DNA of 64,000 nucleotides from Bagarius yarrelli (Eukaryota; Chordata; Actinopteri; Siluriformes; Sisoridae), in assembly GCA_005784505.1 (NCBI GenBank), contig VCAZ01000003.1, positions 7,939,510 to 8,003,509 on the forward strand, in the 5' to 3' direction. This document shows positions 48,201 through 59,300 of the stretch, piece after piece; the stretch's first letter is position 1, and every line of letters begins with the position of its first letter. The notes under the pieces are model-generated. The model did not search any database. It saw only the letters and a list, made by a program, of their open reading frames with translations, and had not been told where the DNA came from. A program made the position numbers and the translations under genes.

Positions 48201-50685
48201 CTTCAGCAGTCTCTCCTGAAGTCGACTATTAGGCTTGCGCTCCTCTGGGATTGGTGGGAAAGCCTGGAAAGTGGATATGTAGAGATCTTTCCGGAAGGAG
48301 AGTCCAAGGACGTCCAGGTCTTCCCGGCCATAACGGAAGGCGCAGGTTAACGTCACAAATACTACATGAGAAAAAAACCACATGTGAATGCAGTGGTGCA
48401 TGTCTTTTAGGGCTCGCCTAATCACTGGGATCATAATTTGATGCTGTTCTTTTACCTTTTCTGTCTTTGAGATATTCAGGGTCCACCAGGATGACGCCAT
48501 CTGTAAACAAAATAAAATACAATGTAATTTGAGTGGACTTTTGCTTTGAAAATGCAAACTGTAGTGAGAGGTAATTTCAGATGTGGAATCCACTCACCTA
48601 CAGGATCCACATGATCTAAATGATCCACAAAATCCCTTTTTCCCAAGTATACTGTAATCTGTAACAGAGGGTAAATCAAATTATTGAAAAAAAAAAAGGG
48701 CAACAGCAGGTAACGAGAGGTACAAAAACAAACAAAAAAAATGCTGAATGGCTGTGTTGCATTATACAATTTTTTTTAATGAATTATTATGTGAATAATT
48801 GTGCTGATAAGTTTAGAACTGCCCATTATGTTTTATACATACCCTTTTCCATAAAAATTAAAAAATCTAAATTAATTAATTAATTAGGAACATGAGAACA
48901 CAAGTTACAGCTGAAATTCCTAAATACACATTTGCGGCAAAGTACAACATGGCACAGAACCAACAGGAGGCCTAGTTCAATCTTTGTAAACAGCGACTAA
49001 TACAGTGAACAACTGCAAAGTGACCAGAGAAATGAGATAGGACTGAGAAACATATGCGGGCGAAAATCTGTAAATGAGAACGAGTCTGAAATGAAACAAA
49101 GATATAAATAAAGGTAACAAATAAATAAAAACCCTTTTTTAAATAGATAAGTCACAGTCTGAAACTGCCTCAGCAGACAGACAGGAAAATGCACAGCAGA
49201 TGAACAATTAATGAGACACAAAGACTGTACGCGTAAGAGAAGGTTTGTGAAAGGGATAAGCGAGTAAATCCAAGTGAGATGACCAGGAACACTAAAACCT
49301 AGTCTCGAATCTGATTGGTTTAAGGGGTTGGTTAAGGTGTTGGACCGCTTGCTGATCAGAAGCTCATAGTTCAATTTTCAGCACCACCAAGCTTTCACTC
49401 CTGGACCCTTAACCCCTTAAGTCCTCAGTTGGATATGGGCCTCTGCCAAATGCCAGAATTGTAAATATTGATTCATTTTCTCAAACAGCAGCAACTGCTT
49501 TAACAAGAAGTCAATCATGATTGTGATCTGTATAATAAATAAATAAATAAATAAAGATAACTGTTGATAATGTATAGATTAGTCTAGTTAGTAGATGTTT
49601 ATTTAACACTATGAAAGAGTAGGCAGAGTAGGCAGTACCACTGATCTGTTTTGGTTTTTTAACACAAGACAGCCTTTTGGTTTCTTTACATAAACGTTAC
49701 ATTAAAAGAAAAAGGAAATAATTGACACAGGAGTGACTGCATAGTGGCTGTGACGCAGGTTAATAAAACACAGACCATCCTTTTGTTACATAACTACAAA
49801 TGATTACACATCACAGCGTCATTCATTAATTAATTCCAATAAGAAGGCTTTTGAGATGGGCTACTAATGGAAAATAACCTACTATGAATCAGTTAGGAGA
49901 TCCGGCTCCTAATATTAGGGTTTACATTATTAAACTTTACATAATTACATTAATTTTCTACTGTCTTCACATTTCTATTTTTTTTATAATTTAACTCAAA
50001 TCATTAGACAGCATAGAACAAATCAGAGAACGCATTAAGTAGGTTACACTTACCTTGCAATTCGGACTGGATTTCTTAAATACCCTAAATAAAGAAAAGA
50101 AACTGTTAACCATCTTAATTTAAAGTTTAACTAAAGAACACACACACACACACACACACACACACCTCTCTGGTGCTCGCTGTGAGGAATGATACCAAAA
50201 ACTAGCAAACAGCGAGCCAATGCTACAGAGTATCCTACTGTACATCCTCACCGTGTAGCAAATAAAGTGTCAGATCCTGTTTAACAGTGTTCACCACAGA
50301 CATTTTGTTGAATTTATATAAAGACACGTTAAAGCTGTGCTCAACAGGATGCGATCAGGATGCTGATCGGACAGAAATGCGATGCTAAATTATAGCTACG
50401 TTTGTTATTTAGCAAACAAGCGCCACAGCTAAGCATCACTGTGAAACTTTCACTCTTCTCATTTACTCCATAACCCCAGCACATCAATTTCACACCAGAA
50501 GGACATGAGAAGTCGTTGGTTATATGAAACTATTACAGTCGGTAGCTGTAATTTTGAGTGTTTATCCGCTTAGCTATCTACACAGCTAACGATAGTGTCC
50601 ATGTTACCGAGGCTAAACTAATCCTGTCAGAGATTTAAAATTAAAGCGGGTAAAATCCTCACCGAGTGCCGGCCTTGTCCCCCAT
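39228..50685 (-). CDS. arrb2: Beta-arrestin 2
   Basis: Fifteen coding exons on the minus strand give 407 residues (human 409). The exons are 50685-50663, 50084-50054, 48658-48598, 48500-48456, 48361-48165, 47686-47627, 47494-47427, 47260-47125, 45567-45483, 45292-45220, 45126-44989, 44906-44823, 44028-43952, 39519-39465 and 39318-39228. Landmarks are MGDKAGTR, VFKKSSPNCK, YLGKRDFVDHLDHVDPV, TCAFRYGREDLDVLGLSFRK, RSLHLEASLDKE, YHGEPISVNVHVTNNSTKTV, the lariat-loop region DGKLKHEDTNLASST, the clathrin box NLIEFD, and the AP2-binding tail DDDLVFEDFARLRLKG. Beta-arrestin 2 binds phosphorylated GPCRs, desensitises and internalises them and scaffolds kinases in the cytosol. Against the beta-arrestins the sequence is closer to ARRB2 by length and tail. 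Intron 9 has a GC donor. The large intron 13 carries hAT and LINE insertions. Confidence 0.96.
39590..40163. mobile_element. hAT-like element, first copy
   Basis: Ends at 40163 with cacgggttgccgccccctg, whose reverse complement (caggg-cggcaacccg) is a hAT-type terminal sequence. Interior pieces such as gcctatcagcgagtattgca (39892) and a tgacgcatattttg segment recur, inverted, in the second copy at 40219-40425. The left limit is a guess. Confidence 0.6.
40219..40425. mobile_element. hAT-like element, second copy, inverted and truncated
   Basis: Starts cagggttcggcaacctgcgg, the same terminus as the first copy but in opposite orientation. It continues with the matching interior (tcctacagctgcatctccct, then caaaatatgcgtct near 40397) and stops where LINE sequence begins at about 40430. 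Confidence 0.65.
40430..42545 (+). mobile_element. LINE, second copy (in arrb2 intron)
   Basis: The plus strand encodes an endonuclease start (LTYQGFDILCLTETWIKRNE), then IIIYRPPGPYSK and a degenerate DFLSN region. Farther on, near 41800-41890, come reverse-transcriptase fragments (KPLNKKPDVSP), and near 42355-42480 a C-terminal TFKALNGLTPQYLSELL. It is antisense to arrb2, full of stops, and of the same family as 2040-4460. Confidence 0.8.
42780..42935 (+). mobile_element. Tc1-like transposase N-terminal fragment
   Basis: 42868-42929 reads LSKDVRAKIIDLHKAGMG, the DNA-binding N-terminus of a Tc1-like transposase. No catalytic domain follows. It lies in the same arrb2 intron. Confidence 0.6.
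45408..45450. mobile_element. Short Tc1-like terminal fragment
   Basis: The segment aggtgtccacaaacttctgg followed by ccata is the characteristic outer end of the Tc1-like family seen at 28154. It lies in the GC-AG intron of arrb2. Confidence 0.5.
46823..46995 (+). mobile_element. tRNA-derived SINE-like copy
   Basis: Contains an A-box-like agtggttaaggtgtatgact, a B-box-like gggttcgactgtcagcacca, and a tail near ataaatgtaatgtaaatgta. Same family as seven other copies in 49-63 kb. Confidence 0.65.
49324..49480 (+). mobile_element. tRNA-derived SINE-like copy
   Basis: Has ggttaaggtgttggaccgct, then a B-box region and ttttcagcaccaccaagctt, ending near ctctgccaaatgccagaatt. It lies in arrb2 intron 2. 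Confidence 0.65.
50139..50166. repeat. (AC)n microsatellite
   Basis: Fourteen or so AC units in the first part of arrb2 intron 1, upstream (minus-strand sense) of exon 2. Confidence 0.9.
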
Positions 50686-52073
50686 AATCCAGGGAGAACT
50701 GTGAAGCTTTATAATCTGACGAATTAATCAATGTTAAGTGTTATTTTGTTTAATAATCACATAGAAGGTTATGATTATTTGAGCTGCACTACATCACAGC
50801 AGGAAGAGCAGCGACAACAAGCAAGTGGTCCGACCGGAAGTACCGTAATGTTCAGCAAAAACGCTCTGATTATTTCATAATAATATAGTCAGTCAGTGGT
50901 ATCAAATTCATGTATATAGCTGAAAACGATATTTTATATATGTTGTACAGTTTACACGGTGTATATATATATATATATACCAGTGCATGTACTGTCGCAA
51001 AACTGCAATAGCACATGCAAACCTGCTGCAACAAAGTAGGAACCAATTGTACTGAATGTCTCTGAATGATCTAGCATTACAGACCAAGTAATGGTTCAAC
51101 TTTATGAATCAGGGGGTTACAAACATTTCACAGTGACATGAAGACACGGTTGGCCAATTGTGTGGTAATTGTTAGTCTCGTTTTTAATTTTGAAAATGTG
51201 CATTTCCGGGTTCGAATGTTTTCGTAGACGGAGTACGACGCAGGCCCGCCCCCTGGTTCTGATTGGCTGCTAGATTTCCTCTGATCTGAGATCAGATTTT
51301 GATCAGTATCGCTGTCTGAGCTGTTTTAACTTCATTCGGTTTAATGAGTTAAGTTGTAGGGCGAGTTTATTCTAAGAAAAAAAAAATATTTCCTTGACTA
51401 ACGGATTACCGCAAATCTGCTCTATTAGAAGGCTGTTTTTTTCTTTTCTTTTTTCTTACTTTTACTAAGTTTGCCATATTGGAGCCAAGTGGGACCTTGA
51501 GGTGAACCTTTTCTTATTTTTATTCTGTTTACTATAAATACTTTAATAGATCAACAAAGTGGTGGGCAATAAAGGGCTTAAAACTGCTTATGCTGTTCAT
51601 GGGTAGTATAATATGTAGCGTGCTGTAACAAGCACAGATGCTCGTGTTTTAACAGGCATGAACCAGATTCAACCTTCAGTTATTATCGATGCTGTTACAT
51701 TGTCTAATTAAACTTCTACAACTGCGCTCGTATTGCCAAACAGAAAGAACGGTTCGATACCATTCCATCTTAGGCCAGTGTTGTATGTAGTTCTAAAAAT
51801 GTCAACTTTTATTTTAACAAACAGGAATAGGCATGAGATCATTTTAACTGACTTCGAGACTTCAATGAATCATTAAAGATGGTCTACAAATATGTTACTG
51901 AATGTCTAAGAAAACGCAAAAGAAAGGAGATAGAAAGACAGTAAAAGTCAGACAGATTGAAGGAGAAACGTTTTTTGCTGTTTTGAGTTTTCTGTCATGA
52001 CATGTTCCACTAAATAACCTGAATTCCTCCAGTTACTTAGTAGTATTTACAAATCATTATGAAAACACTCATC

Positions 52074-52076
<3 letters not shown>

Positions 52077-52129
<53 letters not shown>

Positions 52130-52136
52130 ATATATA
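52077..52136. repeat. (TA)n microsatellite 1
   Basis: Long TA dinucleotide run with a single C interruption near its end. Confidence 0.95.
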
Positions 52137-52186
52137 ATGTTAGTGTGTTATAGTGTTTTTATAAAGAGATGGATATAATATCCATG

Positions 52187-52195
<9 letters not shown>

Positions 52196-52246
<51 letters not shown>
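52196..52246. repeat. (TA)n microsatellite 2
   Basis: Second TA run, separated from the first by 60 bp that include a small palindrome (ggatataatatcc). Confidence 0.95.
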
Positions 52247-52250
<4 letters not shown>

Positions 52251-53383
52251 AGAGAAAGCATGCAACAATTACATCATGTATTCTTGAATTATGTGAAGTT
52301 GAATGTACTTTAACATATGAAGTACAAATAAATTTATAATAAAGTTTATTCAACTTAAGTGTTACGGTTCCACAGGCTCAACTTCACTTTACTGTTGTCA
52401 TATGATCTAGTGGTAATGAAACTATAACAGTGCTATTTATGTTCCTTTGTGTCATAGTACTGGAAAAAGTTTATTACTGATTTAACCTATTTGTTAGACT
52501 GCAGTGATACAATGCATATCTGCAAACTATAAGACTATCGAATTGCCATATGTTAAAATTAAAAAAAAAAGAGCACATATATTTCTGTTCTAACTTTGCA
52601 AAATCCGGTTCAAGTCATTTTTTGTGATTTGTGGAAATGACTCAGTTAGGATCTTATCACAGGAATCGGTAATTAGTCCTGGCACTTCCTTCTAAACAGA
52701 ACAGCACTGCAGCTAATGTCCATTTAAACTTTAAGAAAAAACGCTTGCTGCATTTTGCTCAATTGTCCATCCTCTCTTTCTCAAATCAAATTTATCTTTT
52801 AAACAAGACTCTGAGCCCCATACGCCAATCTGATTGTGAGTGCTTGTTTAGGTGGAGCTCAAATAAACATTCTTCAGGATGGAATTTTGGCTCAGCTTTT
52901 AATTTATACACTTTTCACGCTGACCTTTTAAGGTTTAAACTTGGAAAATAAGCGAAGAATCTTTGGAGCATGCCACAATGGCTTACATTTTCGTTTTTAA
53001 AGGTCAGCTGAGAATGCCACATCACACACCACTGTGTAAAATCTTTTATGTTTTGTTGTCCGAATACGATGATGTGTAATAACTTTTTTGATTAAAAATG
53101 CATTGATTAACTCTGTCTGAAACCCAGTAACCCAGATTTATTCCCCTGATACAGTGAACGGCCCTTGATGTGTATTTTGGAGCCTCTGATTTTTCATATT
53201 AACCAGACTGGCATGGCAACAGTCTGATATTCAGAGTCAAATTTTTTTTACTACTCATTCCTTTTTTAAATTTTACTGATGCTGCTTTGCCTGTTGTGAA
53301 CTCAAACTGAAGATATATGATTATCAACAGTGTTGAAAAGCTGATCCCAGAACAATCTTTGATCAAAAAGCTTTTCAGTCATC

Positions 53384-56300
53384 ATGATTGACGTGAGCTA
53401 CCTGACAGAGGAGGAGCAGGAGTTGATCCTGTCTGTTCTGAAAAGAGATGCTGACCTTAAAGATAAAGAAGAGCAGCGGATAAGGTAAGTGAGACACAGG
53501 GTCTTTATATGTACTAGAGAATAAATAATTATACAGAGTGATTTTATGATGCATACTGGTATACAAGGGCAGTATCATAAAGTTTCTAGTCATGCCACCA
53601 GATGGCAGGAAGGGAAGTGGTAGCATAGTGGTTAAGGTGTTGGACTGCTGTTTTGGAGGATCAGGGTTTGATTTTCAGCAACACCAAGTTGCCAATGTTG
53701 GGCCCCTGACCAAGACACTTAACCCCATAACAGTTTAGTTGTATAAAACATATAAATGTAAGTCGCTCTGGATAAGGGCATCAGCCAAATACCGTAAATG
53801 GCAGCACACTTTTCCCTCTGTTGGAGTGTATGGAAACTTTTTCATAGTTCTCAGTGGAAATTAGCATGCATTGGTTTTATGAACATATGACAGCAATAAA
53901 ATTCATTTAAAAATCCTCGTGAAGAAACTGTTACCACAAAAACAATACCACATTACAGTAAGTGCAATTATTTAAACTTGTGTTTGGAGTTTTAGAATGA
54001 ATCGTTAGCGCCATAACCATGAAATAGAGTTAAGGAACTTTTAGAGCCCTGGTCTGAAAATTATGTGTTTAATTTCAATGAATACTCCTGCTGATTTTGT
54101 CATTCTGTGTATAAGCGTTTAAGAAGCACATATAATTGCTGACTAAACTGACTAACAGTTTGTGTGTGAAAAGTAATATCCATTCATTAATTATTTTTGG
54201 GTTACTGCTTTGTCATAGTCAGGGTCAAGGTAGACTATTTACAGAAATAACTCAATAACTTTGGGGGGTTTTTTTGTTTTCAGCACAGAACGAAAAAATT
54301 ATTTTGGAATTAGTTTATACAGATTCCAGTGTAAATCTGGCTTGTTAGGTTAAAAAGACGACTAACCTTTCAGAGTCACATACTGAGAGTCTAAATCTTG
54401 TACATTCTGTCCTTTAGGAGGACATTGTCCAACTAAATTCAATAAACACAGTACACGTTGTAAGGTGTTGCACATTTCTAGAGCAGCTGCAGGTAGAGCT
54501 AGTTAGAGCCGGAAACTGAAAAACTATAAAATACATATTTGGGCTAATTTAAGAAACGTTTTATTCCATTTTTGTTGGCTTTAATGCATGCAGACAGTGT
54601 GTTAATTAACTTTATTCTGACAGAGTTAGTGCCTTATGATGGGATCATTTTATTTTGTGATCATTCTGATACACTGGAATACTGATATCTGAGTAACCTG
54701 AGCCTTATTCTGTTTAAAAATGACCGTACTGCAGCTGTTCCACAGAAAAGTGGCAAAAACAATAATCAAGTGTCTCTGCTGAAACATGTCTGCTTCAGTT
54801 CTAACATGTCTTTCTTCTTCCTCCACGCAGAATGCTGCAGAGGACAGAGCGAGATAAGTGCAAACTGAAGTACCTGACAGGAGAATGGTTTTACGAGACC
54901 AAGTTACACAGACACAGAGACAAAATGAACGGTTCTGACATCGTTCAAGCCTCCATGTCACGCAGAAAACCTGTGACTATAAGTAAGCTAGCAAACATTA
55001 AACACAAATGATGCAGTATTTCAGCAATTCTGTTGTGCTGGAAATACAAACTATTGCTTTTATTTACATTTACATTTGCAGTATTTGGCAGACGCCCTTA
55101 TCCAGAGCGACTTACAATATTCCTTGTTATACAACTGAGCAATTGGGGGTTAAGGGCCTTGCTCAGGGGTCCAACAGTGGTGGCTTGCCGGAGCTGGAAA
55201 TCGAACCCACAACCTTCGGGTTGGTAATCCAACACCTTAACCATGAGCCACCACTTCCCCTTATTTTTTCCCCATATATAACATTGAATAATGTAACAAC
55301 CCAAAACTGCCACAAAAGCTTTTCCTATGGGTCATTCTTAGCATGTGACATAGAAAGATTTTAACCTCTTTCAGCTTTCTTCATATTTGATGTTGTGTGT
55401 GAGAAATAAAAATGGACATAGGTGTGTGTGTGTGCTGCTTAGATTTACTGCTTCTGTGAACATTTGTGAAAACATTTCTTTTGCATTTTTCTGTTATATC
55501 TCCCTGGTTTAAAATGCACACTGCTTGCACAGTAGTATTGACTGCTGATTCGAATTTTTAAAAGTATTGTATCGCATATCGAATATTGTATTATTTAACA
55601 TTGAGTCCTTCTACAATACTCTGCAACCCTAATTCCCCTAATTACTAATAAGCTACTAATACGCTGACAATCTAATTGTTTGTACTTTAGACAGATTTTG
55701 ATGAAAAGCGGTTTATGGATTCCCATGGCTATTGTGTAGCAACAGCGCTAGAACATTTCTTTCTCTCCCCTTTCTGTGTCTCTGCCTCCCTCTTTATCCC
55801 TTACCCTCCTTTATGTCCGTCGGACAGCAAGTCGACGGGCTATAATCCGAAGCGATACGATCTCGTGCCTTTATCTGCTGCTCACAGGAAACTGGTCTGC
55901 GCTCAGCAGCGTTTACTTGGCGGCCATGTTAAATAAAGCTTGGGAGAGTGGGAGAGGCAAACGGGAAGGCTGGGTTACACTACACAATTGTGTTCTGTTT
56001 TTTCTGACGGCTGTGCCTGAACATCATTCAGTGGCGAATACTGTGATGTATATCAAAATATGTGTTTAAAAAAATCATATCACCGATATATATTGCTATT
56101 GAATTATTGTCTAGCCCTACACCAGCATTTACACATAAATGTAACCCAAGGATCGTACAGTATCTGTGTAGGTAGTTGTCATAGAAGTGTAATTTAGCTT
56201 GTTGTGGTGAAATAATTAAAGATAAAGACTATAAGTAATGCTGAAAATTTATATTTGTGTAGAATGTCTCTATATGCTTGATCATTAAGATTGTTAGTGT

Positions 56301-59300
56301 GGTGGTTATTACAGGAGTAAGAGTAAGACAATATCTGGAATAGAATGTTTATAAAACACATGTGGATGCGATAGTCAGGTGTCCAAATACTTTTGTCCAT
56401 GTAGGGCATTTGTGTTTTACATGTTTTATGTGTGTGTTTCAGTGGAGCTCACTCAGATCTGGCCAGGAAACTCTAGCTATTTGAAGAGCGAAAGCAAGGA
56501 CATCTTTATTCCTCCTGAACTAACTGGATTAATAGGGGAACCTTCATCATATGCACTTGATAACAGGTGACCTTTTATTAATAAGCATGCAATTTTTTTA
56601 CCACACCATTAAGTTATTAGGTTTGATCAGTATAACTCACGGAGTCCACTTTATTTGATAAGAATTTCACTCAACACCTCACACAGAGCCAACATCCTAT
56701 TAGAAAAGGGTCTTGGTACATCAAGTACAAATGATGCAGTATTTCAACAATTCTATTGTGCTGAAAATACAAACTATTGCTTTTAATTTTTCCCCTTATA
56801 TAACATTAAATAATGTAAAAACCACAAAGCTTCAAAGATCACCAAAGCTTTTCCCATGGGTCATTCTTAGCATGTGACATAAAAAGAATTTCAACCTTGT
56901 TCATATTTGATATTGTGTGTCAGGAATGGAAATGGAAATAGGTTTGTGTGTACGCTTTAGATTTACTGCTTCTGTAAAGTTTAACATTCTATTACAACAA
57001 TACTAATTTTGTGTTGCATTTTTCTGCTGAATCCCTGGTGTACAATACACACTGCTTGCACAGTAGTATTGACTGCTGATTCGAAGCCTGTGGGGGTTAA
57101 TTTTTAGCTCCACCAATTTGCCACTGCTGGGCCCCTGAGCCCTAAATGGTCAGTTGGATGAACAATTTAGTAAGGGAAGTCGCTTTGGATAAAGGCCATT
57201 TCCAAGGCAGTTTCCCCCCCTGTTTAGACTAAAACATTGGTATGTCTAAATTATTTGATCCTAATAATCTTAGTGATCTAATTAGTTTATATTCAGTGAG
57301 CATATCTAAAATGTATTTGGGTCCTAGTGAGCCATTGAGTGATTCATAAACAAGTAACAGTACTTTTAAATCATTCCTAAATGTAAGTGGCAGCTAGTGT
57401 TAGGACATGGGAACCGGTGTGATGTGATCAGATCTAGTCAGAATTCTGGCAGCAGCAGCGTTCTGTATGAGCTGCAGTTGTCTAATTGTCTTTTGGGAAG
57501 GACAGTCAGAAGTGCAGGGCAAGGAAAAACTCCCTGAGAGAGAAATAGGAAAAAAACCTTAGGAGGAACCAGACTCAACAGAGAACCCATCCTTACTTAA
57601 ATCATAAGTCCTTAAAGAACAGCTGGAATGTCTTTATGGCAGAGTGGGACGTCCTTGGTCACCCTGTTGATGTATTATTAACTGGAGCAGGTCACAGGGA
57701 AGGGTCCGACAGGTCCGGGGTGGAGATGGGGTCTGGATCACTGGCAGCTCCGTTGTGGCATATGTAGCTCAACAGTGAGAAAGAGAGAGAGGAAGGAAGA
57801 CAAAAAAGAAGGAAAACAGTTAAGTGACATTGTCAAACCGAACACGGCATCCCAGTTTAAAACGAAACGAGAAAAGGTCCGAGGCAGAGGGAAAGGGGAT
57901 AGGTTTTAAAACAGATCCTGACTGGAAACAAAAACCCCAAATTCTAACAGTATTTTTCAGGTGATAGTATGTGCTGATTTAGTTTTTGCCTTGGCATAAC
58001 TACTGGAACTAAGGTCTGACTCCAGAATCACACAAAGATTCGTTACTTAATTTTTGGTTGTTTGACCTTGTAATGAAGAAGACGGGTGGGATCCATAACG
58101 CAGTATATGGCTTTATTTAGAAAAGAAGGGGTAATCCAAAAGAGTAATCAAAGAGGCAGGCAAAGGTCGATACACAATAATCGAAAAGAATGCAAACAAA
58201 TCCAAATCATAGAGCAGAAAGCAAAGTCAACCATGAGCATAACCAAGATAAACTAAAACACTTAGTAAGTCGCAAGCGCAAACAATACTTCACAATGTGC
58301 TTAGCCAAACTGCTAGTTTATATATGCTAAAAACCCAGAAGTGCCACAGAAGTACTAGACAGAAAACAGGGCCATCTGGCGGTTGGGAGTTAGAGTCCTT
58401 ACAGTACCCCCCATCCTGGAAACGCCTCCAGGCGTTTTACAGAGTCGACCCCGAGGGCGAGGAGCAGGGCGTTCAGGGTGAGCTGTGTAGAAGTCCTGGG
58501 TGAGACTGGGGTGAAGAATATCTCCGGCCTTCACCCATGATCTTTCCTCCGGACCGTAACCCGTCCAATCCACCAAGTACTTCAGGTGACCTCTCCTTTT
58601 CCTAGAATCCAGGACTTCATTGACTTGGTAAGCCGGGCCTCCCTCGATCCCGATGGGTGCTGGGGGTTCAGCAGCAGGAGGTTCAGAACCTGTATTGGCA
58701 AAATGTGGTTTCAGGAGTGAGACATGGAATGAAGGTGATATACGATAAGATGGTGAAAGTTCTAGTCGATATGCGACCGGGTTTATCTGCCGTAAGATCT
58801 TGAAGGGTCCCACATATTTAGGGCCCAGCTTCTTACTTGGTAACCTGAGTCTTAAAGCCTTGGTGAAGAGCCATACCAGTTGCCCCGGCTGATAGTTGGG
58901 ATGTGGTCGTCGACAGCGGTTGGCCTGAATGCGCTGAGTACGAACTGCTGCAGCCTGACGTGAGCTGTCTCCCAGACGTTGGCACTGCGCTGGAACCAGT
59001 CTTCTACCGCTGGCACACTGGATGGAAGGAAAACATGGGTGGTTGGTAACCTTAAACACATTGGAAAGGGGTTAAACCGATAGAGGAGTGTGTTAAAGAG
59101 TTCTGTGCATATTCTGCCCAGGGGAGGAACTCGCTCCGACTAGCTTGTTCCCATGCACAGTAAGACCTTAAGTACCTTCCCAGCTCCTGGTTCGACCTCT
59201 CAGTTTGCCCGTTCAACTGTGGATGATAACCAGGTGTTGGAGTGACGTTTTTGTTCAAATGTTTGCGAAACTCAGTCCAAACTCTTGAGATGAATTGGGA

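Larger units (their letters stand above)
50686..53383. promoter_or_regulatory. Region between arrb2 and the sytl-like gene
   Basis: 50686 to about 51350 is the likely divergent promoter region. It contains an ETS-type accggaagt (50833-50841), a second ETS-like catttccgg near 51201, and CpG steps with an inverted CCAAT (gattggctg, 51260). The first, non-coding exon of the sytl-like gene is probably near 51300-51500, but its splice donor could not be fixed. The rest is intron-like AT-rich sequence. Confidence 0.4.

Noticed and set aside
52159..52353. Open frame rich in Tyr-Ile on the minus strand
   Set aside because: It is a translation of a TA microsatellite.
53615..53805. tRNA gene, because of A- and B-box-like sequence
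   Set aside because: No cloverleaf with a proper acceptor stem can be drawn, and the same segment recurs many times with a common tail, so it is a SINE-like repeat.
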